DNA of 64,000 nt from assembly GCF_026210795.1 (NCBI RefSeq), contig NC_089450.1:1054001-1118000 (forward strand). The letters are read 5' to 3'. Below the pieces are notes generated by a model. It was not told the origin of the DNA. It saw only the letters and a list, made by a program, of their open reading frames with translations, and searched no databases. Positions within the stretch are counted from its first letter, which is position 1; every line of letters begins with the position of its first letter. The position numbers and the translations under genes were made by a program. Shown here in pieces: positions 1-11,386 of this stretch. The stretch is from Rhizophagus irregularis. Taxonomy: Eukaryota; Glomeromycota; Glomeromycetes; Glomerales; Glomeraceae.

Positions 1-833
1 TATCTGACAAGTTTTTCCTGAATAGATGATCTCAATTCATGCTCTAGCCATCTATTCTTTTTTGCCTCCTCAATCTCTTGGGCAATTTCAGGAGGTAATG
101 GAGGCGCCTCAACCCGAATGAGTTGACTTAAATATTCCACACAACCAACTGCTAAATATATTAGGTTATCCCAAGCTAGGTTTTCATCAATGACCCAAAC
201 ACGCTGTAGAGCTTTGAGAGTCATTCCTTAACTAGTGTGAATTTTCATAGCATATCCAAGCTCACAATCTATGACTTTTTTGTCTGCTAACACATCTTTT
301 AAGAATTTGTCAGGAAGTGTATTTAAGGGTAAGTGTATTATATCATTTTTCACTAGTTCCTTTTTTTCGGATAAGCCGGGAATCTGGACAAGGCAATTTT
401 GTTTACGTCCATCTCTTGACCTATAGATTAATGGGATCGGCACATTAGGATATTTTGCCTGATGAAGTTCTAAGCATTTTTGGGAAGCAATTCTTCGGGA
501 AAGTAGGTGTGCTGATAAGATATGATCTGATGGCTTCCATTCACCTTCAAGATATTTCCATTTTTCTGTGACCAGAAGTGCTTCACGGAATAGATTTGAC
601 TGCACTCTTTTATTTTGCCATCGCATTTTTTTCTTAAGCTCTTGTAATCTAAGACATTTAGCCCAATAGTCAGTCAAGACTTCCTCATAATAATCAGCTC
701 GCTCTTTTAACTAGCTATGAGGCATCTCTCCAAAGAATGGTGGAGGCTGAGCATCGTCTTCACAACAGATTACTTGACACTTCTGTTCTAGCAAATAGTT
801 AATAAACATTTTGAGAATATGCCTAGGTACCAT
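1..833 (-). pseudogene. C-terminal part of an SF1-type helicase-like protein, decayed
   Basis: Read on the minus strand from an ATG at 833, one frame gives a helicase-like C-terminal segment that runs off the left edge of the window. It contains CCEDDAQPPPFFGEMPH, which resembles the motif II/III region (usually a GDD-Q pattern). It then has a helical stretch, and near its end GYAMKIHTS-stop-GMTLKALQRVWVID, which matches the pattern of SF1 motif VI (IHxSQGxT). Two in-frame stops interrupt it: TAG at about 709-711 and TAA at 228-230, where the family would have Gln. The reading frame continues cleanly past both stops, so this is a mutated gene and not a short ORF. The family (Pif1/Dda-like) is inferred from the motifs only. 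It probably comes from a mobile or virus-like element, but none of its partners are in the window. Confidence 0.55.
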
Positions 834-1329
834 ACATACACTAGTTGAAATAGTTCAAATCAAATAGAAATCGATCATCTGATTTTAATCTGATTTATAA
901 CTCAATTTTGACCAATTTTTTTAAAAAGGCAATATTCCATTTGGGTTCTGAGTGGTTGCCACTCAGATATAATTCAGAATAAGAAATCAGATATAAATCG
1001 GATATAAATCAACAAATACTACTAAATTTGACATTATTAATTAGACATAAATCAACTAAATTTATTATATAAATCGGATATAATTCAGATATAATTCAAT
1101 TACAATTCAATTTATAAATTCAGATATACTATAAAATATATTATAATACGCAAAACTAAAAATTAGAGTAAAATAAATTCATATATGCTATAAAAAATAT
1201 AATATAATATAATACGCAAAACTAAAAAAAGAGTAAAATTAATTCAGATATGTAATAAAACATACTATAATATGCAAAACTAAAAAAAGAGTAAATTAGT
1301 AATAAAATAGAATTCTGAAATTCCAACTA
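834..1329. other. AT-rich spacer
   Basis: Very AT-rich non-coding DNA with degenerate repeats of GATATAAATCAGATATAATTC type and two near-identical blocks of about 70 bp (about 1,130-1,290) containing ATACGCAAAACTAAAAA. No gene is visible. Confidence 0.6.
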
Positions 1330-2256
1330 TTAATCTTCTTGCATAAAACTTTCTGATTTATCCGCTTTATCTTCCAAAATTGCATCTAAATCTTCATCAT
1401 CAATATTTAAATCGTCTGTATATTCTGTGTCATATAACATATCCGGTTGATCAATATATGACCAATCGGGAGCATCATCTGGTGATACTTTATCATAGCA
1501 TTGTATCTCGTTATCATAATTCCGAGATCGCAATTGCTGCGCCGTTTGTTCCACTTTTAAATATTTATTGAGAACATTTTCTTAATAAAAGTCTCAACTA
1601 AAATGTAAAAATAAATAAAATTGGAAAATGTAAAAATAAGTAAAATTGGAATTAGTGAAAATAAGTAAAATCGGAATTAGTAAAAATTTATAGCAAAATA
1701 AATAATCAAGATAAAATAAGTAACATTTTCTAAGCGCCACGATAGATCATAAACATTAATGACCGATTTTGAACTTTCATCTTCGGTTTCACTCACTTCC
1801 GGTGAATGATATGCACGATTTGCCAGAATTTTTAACAGATCCTATTTTTCATAACTCGTAATTCGGCTATCCTTTTTATTAAAGAGATCTTTCGCAGCCT
1901 TTATCCTTCGCAATTTTTTCTGATTGATAATTTTAAAATGAGTTAATATGGATTATTAATTTGCCGCTGGATTACATTACATACATCATTTAATCTATTG
2001 TTGGCATGAACTCGTCGATTGTCTATGCTTTCTTTACCGGATATCCTCAAACTCAACTTAGATCGTCGAGATTTATGTAGGCTACTTAACCACCTTGTTA
2101 CCTGGTTAAAGGATAGTTGATAATTCGGAGCAAGTGATTTTCGAATTTTGGGAATTAATTTACGTCAAATTTTAATGTTTTTTGCACTGTTAAATGTTTC
2201 ATTGTAGTTTAAGTTATATTTCTCATTAAGTGTTTTTAAGATTGATTTCATTTCGA
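1330..2256 (-). pseudogene. Decayed multi-exon gene of an expanded fungal family, 3' part
   Basis: Minus-strand coding remnants can be followed across several frames. From about 2,256 there is a segment with NEKYNLNYNETFNSAKN, a stop at about 2,161, then RKLIPKIRKSLAPNYQLS and TRWLSSLHKSRRSKLSLR. After a further break comes LANRAYHSPEVSETEDESS followed by VYDLSWR near 1,735. The last open piece (1,330-1,554) is acidic and contains APDWSYIDQPD. The order and wording match an expanded glomeromycete protein family of unknown function as I remember it, so that assignment is knowledge-based and unverified. Multiple stops and frame changes make it a pseudogene. The upstream remnant at 2,922-3,690 may be its 5' part, separated by a minisatellite. 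No function can be assigned. Confidence 0.5.
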
Positions 2257-2399
2257 TCTAATTGATATTTAGAAAAAGAAAAATTAAAGAAAGTATTATG
2301 AAATAATAAAATTAGCAACAAACAGATATGTTAGTAGAAAATTCAGTATAAATTTGTGGAACCAAAAACGTTAGTTATTGAAATTAATAAAAAATTGGT

Positions 2400-2860
2400 A
2401 GTTCGTAAAAGTTAGTATATGAATTTGTGTTGAAATTAGTAAAAATTAGTAATTGTAAAGTTAGTATACGAATTTGCGTTAAATTAGTAAAAAATTAGTA
2501 ATTCATAAAAGTTATTATATGAATCGCGTTAAATTAATAAAAATTTGTAAAAAATTAGTAATTCGTAAAAGTTAGTATATGAATCGTGTTAAATTAATAA
2601 AAATTTGTAAAAAATTAGTAATTCGTAAAAGTTAGTATATGAATCGCATTAAATTAATAAAAATTTGTAAAAATTAGTAATTCGTAAAAGTTAGTATATG
2701 AATCGCATTAAATTAATAAAAATTTGTAAAAAATTAGTAATTCGTAAAAGTTAGTATATGAATCGCGTTAAATTAATAAAAATTTGTAAAAAATTAGTAA
2801 TTCGTAAAGTTAGTAGTATATGAATTGTGTTAAATTAATAAAAATTTGTAAATTATCATA
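2400..2860. repeat. 60-bp minisatellite, about 6 good copies plus degenerate ones
   Basis: Clear tandem copies start at about 2,521, 2,581, 2,641, 2,700 and 2,760, with a partial copy near 2,822. Each contains GAATCGCGTTAAATTAATAA and ends in AAAGTTAGTATAT. Copies differ by one or two bases. Degenerate copies extend left to about 2,400. The array sits between two remnants of the same decayed gene, possibly in a former intron. Confidence 0.9.
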
Positions 2861-2921
2861 AAAAATGAAATTAGTATTGAAATCAGTTGCAAAAATTAGT
2901 ATCAAATATGATTGTCAAAAC

Positions 2922-3690
2922 TCAACAAACCCTTGCTTCTCTTTCGTTAGGCTCTTTGGGTAATTCTTCGGTTGCATTTGATTTGGAATCCATCAAGTCG
3001 TCATCAACATCTTCGTCTTTATCGTCATCGTCATTTATTTGGACTACGCTTCTTTTGCCCTTAGCTTTTTTAGAAAGATGCTTGGATTCGATATCATCGA
3101 TCTCACTTGCTCTGATTTTTCTTTTTAATTCTTCATTTTCTGTACCGAATGCATCGTTAATTTCCATAAGCATATTGAAATCCTCTTTTAAGCCTTTTAA
3201 TTTCTTAGAAATATCTACGTTTGTTTTTTCCAACTTCGTGTTTTTATTACGCAAATTGGCTATTATCGTACGTAATTTATGATTTTCTAAATTTATTAAC
3301 CAAATTCGAAAACAAACAAACTTTCAATGTAAAGCAACCAAAATAGCAACCAATTTTAGCAATTTTGTTACAATTATACCAGTTTCCAAAGATGGATTAT
3401 CATCATAAAGGTCTAAATTATGGTGAAGATCCTTTTGCTATTCTAAATAGGAATCTAGAACCTTGAAATTTTTATATTGTTCTTTCATATGCTGAATTTT
3501 TAATTTTGAAGTAATGGTCGATTTGCTAGTGGTAGCAGGCGCAGAAGTAGTTTCGTTGCTAGTGGTGGTAGCAGGAGTAATTTCAGAAATTTCAGAAGCT
3601 CTTTTGCTAGTGATGGCTGCGGTGGCAACAGGAGTAATTTCAGACAGATATTTATAAACTTTGGTAATTTTTTTTTTTCTTGTTAAGACA
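2922..3690 (-). pseudogene. Coiled-coil protein remnant, probably 5' part of the 1,330-2,256 pseudogene
   Basis: On the minus strand a Thr/Ser-rich segment at about 3,690-3,440 reads KVYKYLSEITPVATAA and then repeats SEITPAT-type units. It ends with KEQYKNFKVLDSYLE and a stop at about 3,440. A second open segment (3,254-2,922) begins MRNKNTKLEKTN, is Lys/Glu-rich with heptad character, carries KKAKGKRS, and has an acidic DDDDKDEDVDDD tract. It is open in pieces only. The layout (Thr-rich start, coiled coil, acidic stretch) fits the first exons of the family remnant found downstream at 1,330-2,256, but that link is inferred. The function is unknown. Confidence 0.4.
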
Positions 3691-3983
3691 TGGTGAAAGT
3701 AAAAAATTAAGAGAAAGAGAAAGAAAAGAGAGATGAGAGAGAAAAATTCAAAATTTAGACTTTTATAGCTTAAAATCAGTCGAATTAGGCTTTTTTCTTA
3801 TAAGCTTAATCACAATCAAATTATCATGATATTGTATTTACCGTTAATTCTTTAAAAAATTTTTAACAATTAAATTTATCCCTTAAATGATTAAATGATC
3901 TTTTTTATTCTTTTGATTATACAACAAATTTCTTATATTGTTCTTTAAAAAAGGATCTAATTTAACTCCTATGTATTACTTTC
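3691..3983. other. AT-rich spacer with purine tract
   Basis: Non-coding. It contains an AG-rich tract (about 3,705-3,745) and a stretch at about 3,911-3,958 that closely resembles 6,843-6,890 on the other side of the LINE/MITE composite. No gene is seen. Confidence 0.6.
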
Positions 3984-3998
3984 ACTGGTCAAAAACTA
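3984..3998. repeat. Target-site duplication, left copy (ACTGGTCAAAAACTA)
   Basis: This 15-bp sequence is repeated exactly at 6,550-6,564 on the far side of the minus-strand LINE. It is also the terminal sequence of the MITE, so the LINE inserted at the end of that MITE and duplicated it. Confidence 0.85.
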
Positions 3999-6549
3999 GG
4001 CAAACGTGGCATAGTAGCCTTTATCTTTATTAAATTTATTTGAACTTTACAATTTACAAAAAATAAAAAGAAAAATATAAAAATAAAACTAATTAAAAAC
4101 AAAGCTATATAGTCTCCTAAGAAAAAATAAAGTAAAAAAAATTAATCTAAAAAAGAAAAATCGCATTACACTAAATTTCCCCAGATCTTCCCCCTTGATA
4201 TATTCTAACCAAAGTAGAAGCAACTATGCTAACAAAATAACGAACAGCGCGCCCACTATAAAAATCGACACTCCATCCTGCAAAAGCTGTTATTAAGTAG
4301 CACCATTAGACGACCCATAAAACCTGAAAAGTGATTAAACCAAGGCAAACCATATTTCATCGAGTTCTTCAACCAATCAGTTCCGGAGTCACGTGAATCA
4401 TGTAGGTTCGGAGGAGGTAAAGATGAGTAAGGTATGTACGTTGACAGTGGCAAATTAGATGGCTTCGGAGTAGTTTTCAACTTATAGGTAATATTCATCG
4501 CGTTTTCCCATCTACTTTTTTCATAAGAACGCGGATTTCAAATTCGTTTTCTGAATTTCTGAACAAAATTGTTATGAATAGCAGCGATAACCTTAATCGC
4601 GGAGATTCTTGGAATAGATAAATCGACAAATAAGTCAATAAAAAGTTTGGGTAAACAACCACGGACAAGGGCATAAGAGGACCAATTTGTAGAAGAAAAG
4701 GACCAGCATGAAAGAGAAGTGAGTGTTACTATAAATGGAGTAGGATCAATATCAGCCAATTTTCCAGCTTCTTGAATTTTAGAAATCAAATGGTTTTGAT
4801 AAGATTGGAGAATTTGTTGCATAGGTAGGCGACGTCTTTTGCACATAAAAAGGTGCATCAGGTCTTCCATGTGGTCGATACAAGAACGGCAAGTTAATTC
4901 ATCCATGTATAAGTCTGGTCGAGTCCGCTTAAGCTTTTCCAATGTGGGTAAATCATCCAAGAAAAGTTTGAATTTAAAGGTTAGGTGTCTTAAGACATGC
5001 TCAAAAGTAAAAGATGCATCATGAGAGGGCTTGAAATTCAAAGTAAACCAAGTAAGTTCCCAGTCGACAATATAATCTATATTAGATGATAATAAAGAAG
5101 TAAAGTGAAATCGCGTTAAATTTAACAATTCACGCATTAACTGCGTTTGATAATATTGTTTGAGAAGGTGTCGCGGGTTAGATTCACAAACGACGTCGTT
5201 GTCATAAGTCAAAACAAAATCATGGGCAGAGGCAAGGTCCATGCCAGAAATCAAAATACTGGATGACGCAGTGTGAGCAGTGTTGGCCAAGGAGTCAGCA
5301 AAATCATTTAAATAATTGCCAGAGTGAGCTTTAACTTTGACAGGAAGAACTGTTAAATTCTTGGAAAGGATGGTTCGTTCAATAATAGCCCAAAGCTCGA
5401 AATTTGTTGTTTTATAGTAAAGACGGCTATTTGAGTAGACATAGGAAGAGCAACTTCGAAGACCATCAATGGCAGTTTGCGAGTCAGTATAAATAGTAAC
5501 TTCTGAGTCGCGAGGTGAAATGGTTAAAACTGCGTAAATAGCGGCAGCTTCAGCTCGAGAAGAAGAAGGATTATCTCGTATAAGGCCGTGAGCATAAGTG
5601 GCAATGAAGTTAGGAAAACTAGCATCTGGAACAATTTGCATCCAGGACCAGCCCATAGAAACATCAGGAGTGCCTAGATTAATAAGAGACCCATCAGTGA
5701 AAAAGATATAACGTGAGTCTGAAGACACGACCAACGGGGAATTTGCAAAAACAGCAGCAGCTGAGGATTCAATAGTGATAGGAGGAGCGAGAGCTTCAAC
5801 AATGTCATCAGAAGAAGAGTCAAAATCAAAATCCAATCGACTATAATAAAGACGGACACCATCTTCTATATCAGCCCAAGTAAAAGAAGAAGTCACTTCA
5901 AAAGTATTATGTCTAATTCGCTCATTGATGGTGGGCAGAATAAGCGAATGTTGTAGAGAGACCGTAGGCGTACAAAGGGTTAAATCAGCATTCCGTTTTT
6001 TGGAAGGAGGCAAAGGAATATGAGCAGCACAACCAGGGCAAGGAGAAAGTCTAATGAGATCACCAGGCGAAGATTCGCAATCAGGGGAAACCCAGTGAAC
6101 AATAGAACAAGTACCACGACTTGCTTGGACCAAAAGTTGTTTGCCAAAAATGGGAGAGCCGTAGTCATCTAACGTAACAATCCAATTTTTTGTAGTGGGA
6201 GGAGAGGATAGGCAAGGAGCCAATTCACAAAATGAAGAGTCAATCGTAGGTGTAGTAATAAACTGAGCCAGCAAACGATTGTTGGTGTCAGGAATAGTGG
6301 TAGCTTGCTGGATATCTTTATACCAATAAGGGATACGACCAGGGCCACGTCGTCCAACCAAGTTGTCATAGTAAGCCTTCCAGGAAATTAAATGAGTTCC
6401 TTGAGGAGTAACAAGCTGAGATAGATAAAACAATTGTCATTTTCGCAAAATAGGGAAATAGGCTTTAAAGGCCTTAGGTGTCATGCATTCAAATAAAGGA
6501 ACGCGTCCATCCAACAAATTTAGGTTCGGAAGCTTCGAAAGTTGAGTAT
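3999..6549 (-). mobile_element. 5'-truncated, diverged LINE (copy 4)
   Basis: This is a minus-strand non-LTR retrotransposon related to the three copies at 22-42 kb. Its 3' end, read on the minus strand, is AAAGGCTACTATGCCACGT and differs slightly from the other copies. Its 3' UTR shares the 'gagactatatag' stretch with them. The 5' end is truncated inside ORF2 at 6,549. A 15-bp target duplication flanks it. There is no poly(A) tail, as in the other copies. Divergence in coding sequence is much larger than between copies 1-3, so this is an older or different subfamily insertion. Confidence 0.85.
4252..6549 (-). pseudogene. LINE ORF2 C-terminal half (RNase H and downstream region)
   Basis: The main open segment (6,433-4,538, 631 aa) starts at FYLSQLVTPQGTHLISW, aligning by eye with LYYLSQFITPQGTHMITW of the intact copies. 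It carries an RNase H domain: YIFFTDGSLINLGTPD (first Asp), SSRAEAAAIYAVL (Glu), IYTDSQTAIDGL (second Asp) and VKAHSGNYLNDFADSLAN. A frame break at about 6,435 separates the few residues upstream (LPNLNLLDGRVPLFECM). A stop just after FRKRI at 4,538 separates the last 80 residues (4,498-4,256, ending GRLMVLLNNSFCRMECRFL). The endonuclease and reverse-transcriptase parts are absent because of 5' truncation, so it is non-functional. Confidence 0.85.
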
Positions 6550-6842
6550 ACTGGTCAAAAACTAATATATCGGGTAGCAGATATATATCAGATATGTACC
6601 TGATATGTGTAGTATTAATGCTGAAAATCGGGTACCTGATATGTGTAAGATATGTGTAAATATATATATCATATACATATCGGGTACCGATATGTATATG
6701 ATATGTAAATGATATGTAGACGATATATATATTTACATATATCTTACACATATCAGGTACCTGATTTTCAGTATTAATACTACACATATCAGGTACATAT
6801 CTGATATATATCTGCTACCCGATATATTAGTTTTTGACCAGT
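6550..6842. mobile_element. Palindromic foldback MITE, about 290 bp
   Basis: Nearly the whole segment is one inverted repeat. CTGGTCAAAAACTAATATAT at the left is mirrored by the ATATATTAGTTTTTGACCAG end at the right, with the centre near 6,692 (CGGGTACCGATATG). The ends extend to CACTGGTC/GACCAGTG if the pre-insertion junction at 3,983 is used, flanked by TTT on both sides. There is no coding capacity; it would form a long hairpin. The family is unknown. Ends of CACTGGTCAAAA type recall Tc1/mariner or hAT derivatives, but that is a guess. Confidence 0.8.
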
Positions 6843-7046
6843 GTTTGATTATATGGCGAATTTTTTATATTGTTCTTTAAAAAATAATCTTAATTGAATA
6901 ATTGAAAACATATTATGGTGATTTATAATGTAAAATTGAATTTGTTCGATTTGTAGCGCAGCAGGAATTTACTTTTTAAAAAGAATTAAATTGACATTAT
7001 TTAAAAATATATTGAGATAAATATTGTAAATTTTTTATTTCATAAA
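6843..7046. other. AT-rich spacer
   Basis: Begins with TTTGATTATATGGCGAATTT, similar to 3,911-3,930. Otherwise it is AT-rich and no gene is seen. Confidence 0.5.
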
Positions 7047-7376
7047 ATGAGTAGACGAAAGAGATTAGTTTCTGCTTTACTTAGCAATGATAAAGAATCA
7101 ATTACAACTCGCTCTTCTTGTAAAAGTAGAGCGATTTCTAGAGTAATTGATGAAGAATCTGAAGAATCAATTTCAATTATACATACACATGACAGAAGAA
7201 TGGTTTCTTGCAATTATTCTAAATGTAACAGAAAAATAGTAGATGTTCGTACAAAATTGAACCATGAGGCTAATCGAGATTCGGATGATGACCAAGATTC
7301 GGAAGTTGTTCAAGATTATAGTAATCCTTTACCATCATTATTTGAAAATTACTTTACAGAAACCTTGAATTTTTAA
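7047..7376 (+). CDS. Small Cys/His-motif protein, possible N-terminal fragment of a DNA-transposon protein
   Basis: A 109-aa open frame from ATG at 7,047. It is basic at the start (MSRRKRLVSALLS), then contains VSCNYSKCNRKIVDVRTKLNHE, a Cys-x4-Cys ... His pattern. It ends with an acidic patch (DSDDDQDSEV) and LFENYFTETLNF. Short proteins with C-x-x-x-C-x(n)-R-T-x-x-x-H near the N-terminus head the transposon-encoded proteins of CACTA/Plavaka-like elements in fungi. This resemblance is from memory and weak. No downstream transposase follows, since the next 800 bp are satellite-like. It could be a fragment or a small orphan gene. Confidence 0.35.
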   Translation: MSRRKRLVSALLSNDKESITTRSSCKSRAISRVIDEESEESISIIHTHDRRMVSCNYSKCNRKIVDVRTKLNHEANRDSDDDQDSEVVQDYSNPLPSLFENYFTETLNF

Positions 7377-7399
7377 ACAATACCGAATTAATATAATAA

Positions 7400-8180
7400 T
7401 GATGTTAAATAATCGTGGCGATATCAATTTGCAAATGATATCATTATGATATCGCAATGATATCATTTCAATATTAATTCAATATATCGAAATGATATCG
7501 TAAAGATATTTGTTTGAAAAAATATCAGATCGATATCATTTCGATATTGTTATAACAACAATGAATTTTTTGAAAAATGGGAAGTAAATACGATATTAAT
7601 ATGATATCGTTCTAACATTAATTCAATATCAATATGATATCGTAAAGATATCACTTTATAATTATCTAATCGACATCATAACGATATTGACAAAACATCA
7701 AATCGATATCATATCGATATTTCGATATTGTTATAACAATAATGAAAAATAGAAAGTAAATACGATATTAATATGATATCGTTCCAACATTAATTCAATA
7801 TCAATATGATATCGTAAAGATATCACTTTATAATTATCTAATCGACATCATAACGATATTGACAAAACATCAAATCGATATCATATCGATATTTCGATAT
7901 TGTTATAACAATAATGAAAAATAGAAAGTAAATACGATATTAATATGATATCGTTCTAACATTAATTCAATATCAATATGATATCATAAAGATATCACTT
8001 TATAATTATCTAATTGATATTGACAAATAACGAAACGATATCATTTTGATATTGTTATAACAATAATGATTTTTTTTTAATAAATGCAATATCAATATAA
8101 TATTATTTTAATATTAATTCAGTATCAAAATAATATCAAAATGATATTATCTATAAAAATATCAAATCAATCAAATATCG
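7400..8180. repeat. GATATC-rich satellite with about 172-bp period
   Basis: Tandem units start at about 7,591, 7,763 and 7,935 (period 172), nearly identical, with degenerate material on both sides. They are dense in palindromic ATGATATCGT/CGATATCATATCGAT words. The segment is non-coding. Confidence 0.85.
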
Positions 8181-10159
8181 TTAAATTCAATTTTATAATA
8201 TTTTAATAATTTGTAATCTAATTTAAAAGTTAATTTCAATAGATTTAAGTTACCGGTTATTTATTACAATAACAATTTTAATTACAGATAAAGTATACAT
8301 TAGTTTAAATATTATATAACAGATAAAAAAAATATCAATAAATCTATAATAAACTAATTCAATAAATTAGAATTATGAGTTAAATTGGTAATGTAAGTCA
8401 AAACATTATGCCTTAATACTCCAGAATCATAACTCATCAACCCAAAGTTGAGGATTAACCGGGTACCTTGCTTTAGATTCAGCGACACTGCCCAAGTTGG
8501 ATGGGGTGTCACAGGTACGCTTTAAGAAGACTCGCTACGACTCTATTGCAAAAAGGATAAGTATATTCGAAAACACCAGACAAATTCACCTCAGAAGTTT
8601 GGCGGGAAACCCCTATAAACAACTGCAGTTTCATCATTACCAAAATCATTGAACTTAGGGATACAATGAAAAAGTTCATGAGAATGACGGCTTTAAAAAA
8701 AAAATACAAATATATTCTCAACTTTGACAATGCACCCTTATTCTTTGGCCTGGAATTCTCATATGACTAAATTATTGTTGTTTGTAATTTGATCCATTGA
8801 ATCCACTATAAATTGCCAGGCAAAGCGAACTTTTATTAGACAACCATAGCTTCATCAACAAACGTTGCAATGTGTTTGGACGAATGACATCCTGTTTAAT
8901 AAATTTTAAATGGGCAAACGTGGACCTAAAACCCATTAGAAGATAGGCTGCAAGAAGTGCAAAGCAACCTACCTAACCCACGAGTGGGTCTAAGGGTTAG
9001 GGAATAAATTAACGCCCAAACACACACAAGTTGGTATGGAGTTAAAGTCTTACAAACTAAAAATTATTTTTGCCACTTAATTCTCCAATAATCAATGTTA
9101 TAAAAAAGTTACTTACGACTTAAGCCTACTTAATTATATATAAAACGACACTTCGAACAGACAGAGCTCATGATATATGAGAATATCCCATCATGCCTAT
9201 TTTAACCCTTGATTAAAGGATTTTTGTTGCGTTATCAAACTGATTATATAAGTTTTACGCCTATATAACATAAGCTTATGCCCATATAATCAATAAAACA
9301 AGTCCGCCTTTTCCTATAACACACTATGCACGACGGCAAACGGTATAGGAGGAAGACTCTACTTTTCAGAAAGAAAGTTTTTTTTTTCAAAAAAAAAAAC
9401 GTACAAATAAATAGCGGTTAAATAAAATGGTGGTTGAATTGACTTTTTAGGAATTAATAGGCCTTATAGCCTTATAATATACGCGATCATTTAATATACG
9501 CGATCATTTAATATACGCGATCATTTAATATACGCGATCATTTAATCAGACAATTTATTAAATTTGGTATTACATGAACTTGATCAACCTGATAATTGTT
9601 TAGTCTCTTTATAGGTGGATATTTCTTAAATTATCACCTGAACTTTTCAATTTTTTGCAGAATCGAAGATGGAAACCGGAAAAGTATTCTGATTTAGAAT
9701 TTTTTTTTAAGAAATGTGTTTGTTATTTTGTAAATTACCAGTCAGAATTGGCTTAAACTTTAAAGTTCTTACTTTACGTAAATGTTACGCAAATGTATTC
9801 TTTTTGATCTGTATAAGAACGTCAAATATATAGAGATATTTAGGTCGTATATACTAAAGAAGAAACGTCATATAATAACCATTCCATTTTTAACAAAACA
9901 ACAATTACTTTTTAAACTTGAAAATGTTATATCTTAGACAAACATTTTATAGTTTTATACATCCATTTTATTTTATATTATTATCACTCGACATTATGGT
10001 ATAATGTTTATAATAATGATGTTTCATATTATCATTTGCTTGTAAAATTTACTAAATTTATTCAATGTAATATCGTTATAAAATGCATAATTTTATAAAA
10101 AAATTAGAGCGTTTGCTAAGATTTATAACTATGTATAATTTAATATTATTATTAATAAC
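8181..10159. other. Long non-coding spacer
   Basis: AT-rich, with a less AT-rich block at about 8,400-9,000 (GGGTACCTTGC, CACTGCCCAAGTTGGATGG, ACCCACGAGTGGGT) in which I find no convincing coding frame. It may be decayed sequence. It contains a 17-bp tandem repeat at about 9,477-9,546. Confidence 0.5.
9477..9546. repeat. 17-bp tandem repeat, four copies
   Basis: The unit ACGCGATCATTTAATAT starts at 9,481, 9,498, 9,515 and 9,532 with no mismatches. It contains a CGATCG-like core. Confidence 0.95.
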
Positions 10160-11023
10160 TATGATTAAAGGATATGAAGTATCAGTACAGTATAAATAAA
10201 ATAACTTACCGATAAAGAATCGACGATCTTATTTCCGCTCCTAGAAGGGATCGTTAATTTTTTGGTCATATTATCTAATTCTTTAACGGCGGACAAATTT
10301 TTTCCGTTCCACGAAACCTTAAAGGTTTCTCTTACGAAATCAACCAAGGTATTGAATCCTCCATTTCTTGTTAATTCTGAAATATTAACAGCTACAAGCT
10401 GTCGGCTTAAAATCTTTTGGACAAATTCTTCATCAACGTAATCTATAAGTTCCTTTTAAGATAAACTTCCAGTAGATGCTCTATAATTAAATTAATAATT
10501 AATACAAACAGCACTATTTGGTTAGCTACGAAACAATTAAATAAATACCTGTTTTTTCTTATTTCTTTAAATTCTTCTACAGAAGTTAAAATAATTTGGT
10601 TAAACTTATTTCTGAAATCGATAAAAAATTTTCAGGTTTTTTCGAGGTAGCTTTTAGCTTCGTTCGAATGTATTTTTATTTTGAAAATTTTTGTTATCAA
10701 CTCATCAAAAACTTCACCACGCGGACTTCTTGCACGTAAAAAAAGACACTTGACACTTTCGTCCCATAGACGAATTTTATCCTAAAATATTAAAAATACA
10801 TTATTTAAAAGATTTAGACATAATAAAATCATGTTAATTTAATACTTACGTCCGTAATTTTACTGGATGATGAGATAGCAACATCCGTATTGTTCATTTC
10901 TAGTGCCAATCTTAAAATTTCCGGATGGTCGACGAGCCAAGCAACTATTTCTAAATTTGACTTTGATTGAAATACTTCGGGTTTTTTATGATCTTTCGTC
11001 TTACTCTCATCATCATCATCATT

Positions 11024-11070
<47 letters not shown>

Positions 11071-11386
11071 TACTTCTTTTTTCATTTACTACTATAACTT
11101 CTTTATCGGCAGATTCGGCAGCTTCTTTATTACTATTTTTACTTTTTTTCATCAACTGATTGGCTTTCTCAATGTCAATATCTCTTCTTTTTTTCGTAAT
11201 TTGTTTTCTTTTCGATCCTATTATACATATTTTTGGTATTTATTAATTATTCTTCTTATTACATATAACTATATAAGCAAAACTTACTATAAATTTACAA
11301 AAGAGTTATATCTACATACCTCCTTCAACTTCCATTTCTTGATTATCATCAGACAATTTATTAGGTAATTTACGTTTAGTCGTCAT
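10160..11386 (-). pseudogene. Decayed multi-exon gene of an expanded fungal family, unknown function
   Basis: The minus-strand gene model starts at ATG 11,386 (MTTKRKLPNKLSDDNQEME) with a donor GTATGT near 11,318. Exon 2 has a basic stretch (SKRKQITKKRRDIDIEKA), a long poly-Asp run and EIVAWLVDHPEILRLALEMN, ending at a GTAAGT near 10,851. Exon 3 starts near 10,783 with DKIRLWDESVKCLFLRARS, then IHSNEAKSYLEKT followed by an in-frame TGA and FFIDFRNKFNQIIL. Exon 4 (about 10,485-10,208) has a TAA after ASTGSLS, then DYVDEEFVQKILSRQLVAVN and FVRETFKVSWNGKNL, and ends at GTAAGT. Splice signals are good but the two stops suggest inactivation. The family is lineage-expanded in glomeromycetes as I recall. 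Nuclear location is only hinted at by the basic motif. Confidence 0.55.
10998..11070. repeat. CAT/ATG trinucleotide tract
   Basis: A run of ATC/ATG triplets encodes poly-Asp on the minus strand inside the decayed gene. The long His or Ile frames on the plus strand are artefacts of this repeat. Confidence 0.9.

Noticed and set aside
8509-8730. Minus-strand ORF of 73 codons
   Set aside because: Hydrophobic low-complexity start, no recognisable domain, and no support from neighbouring sequence.
10903-11368. Plus-strand ORFs rich in His or Ile
   Set aside because: They are shadows of the minus-strand poly-Asp trinucleotide tract.
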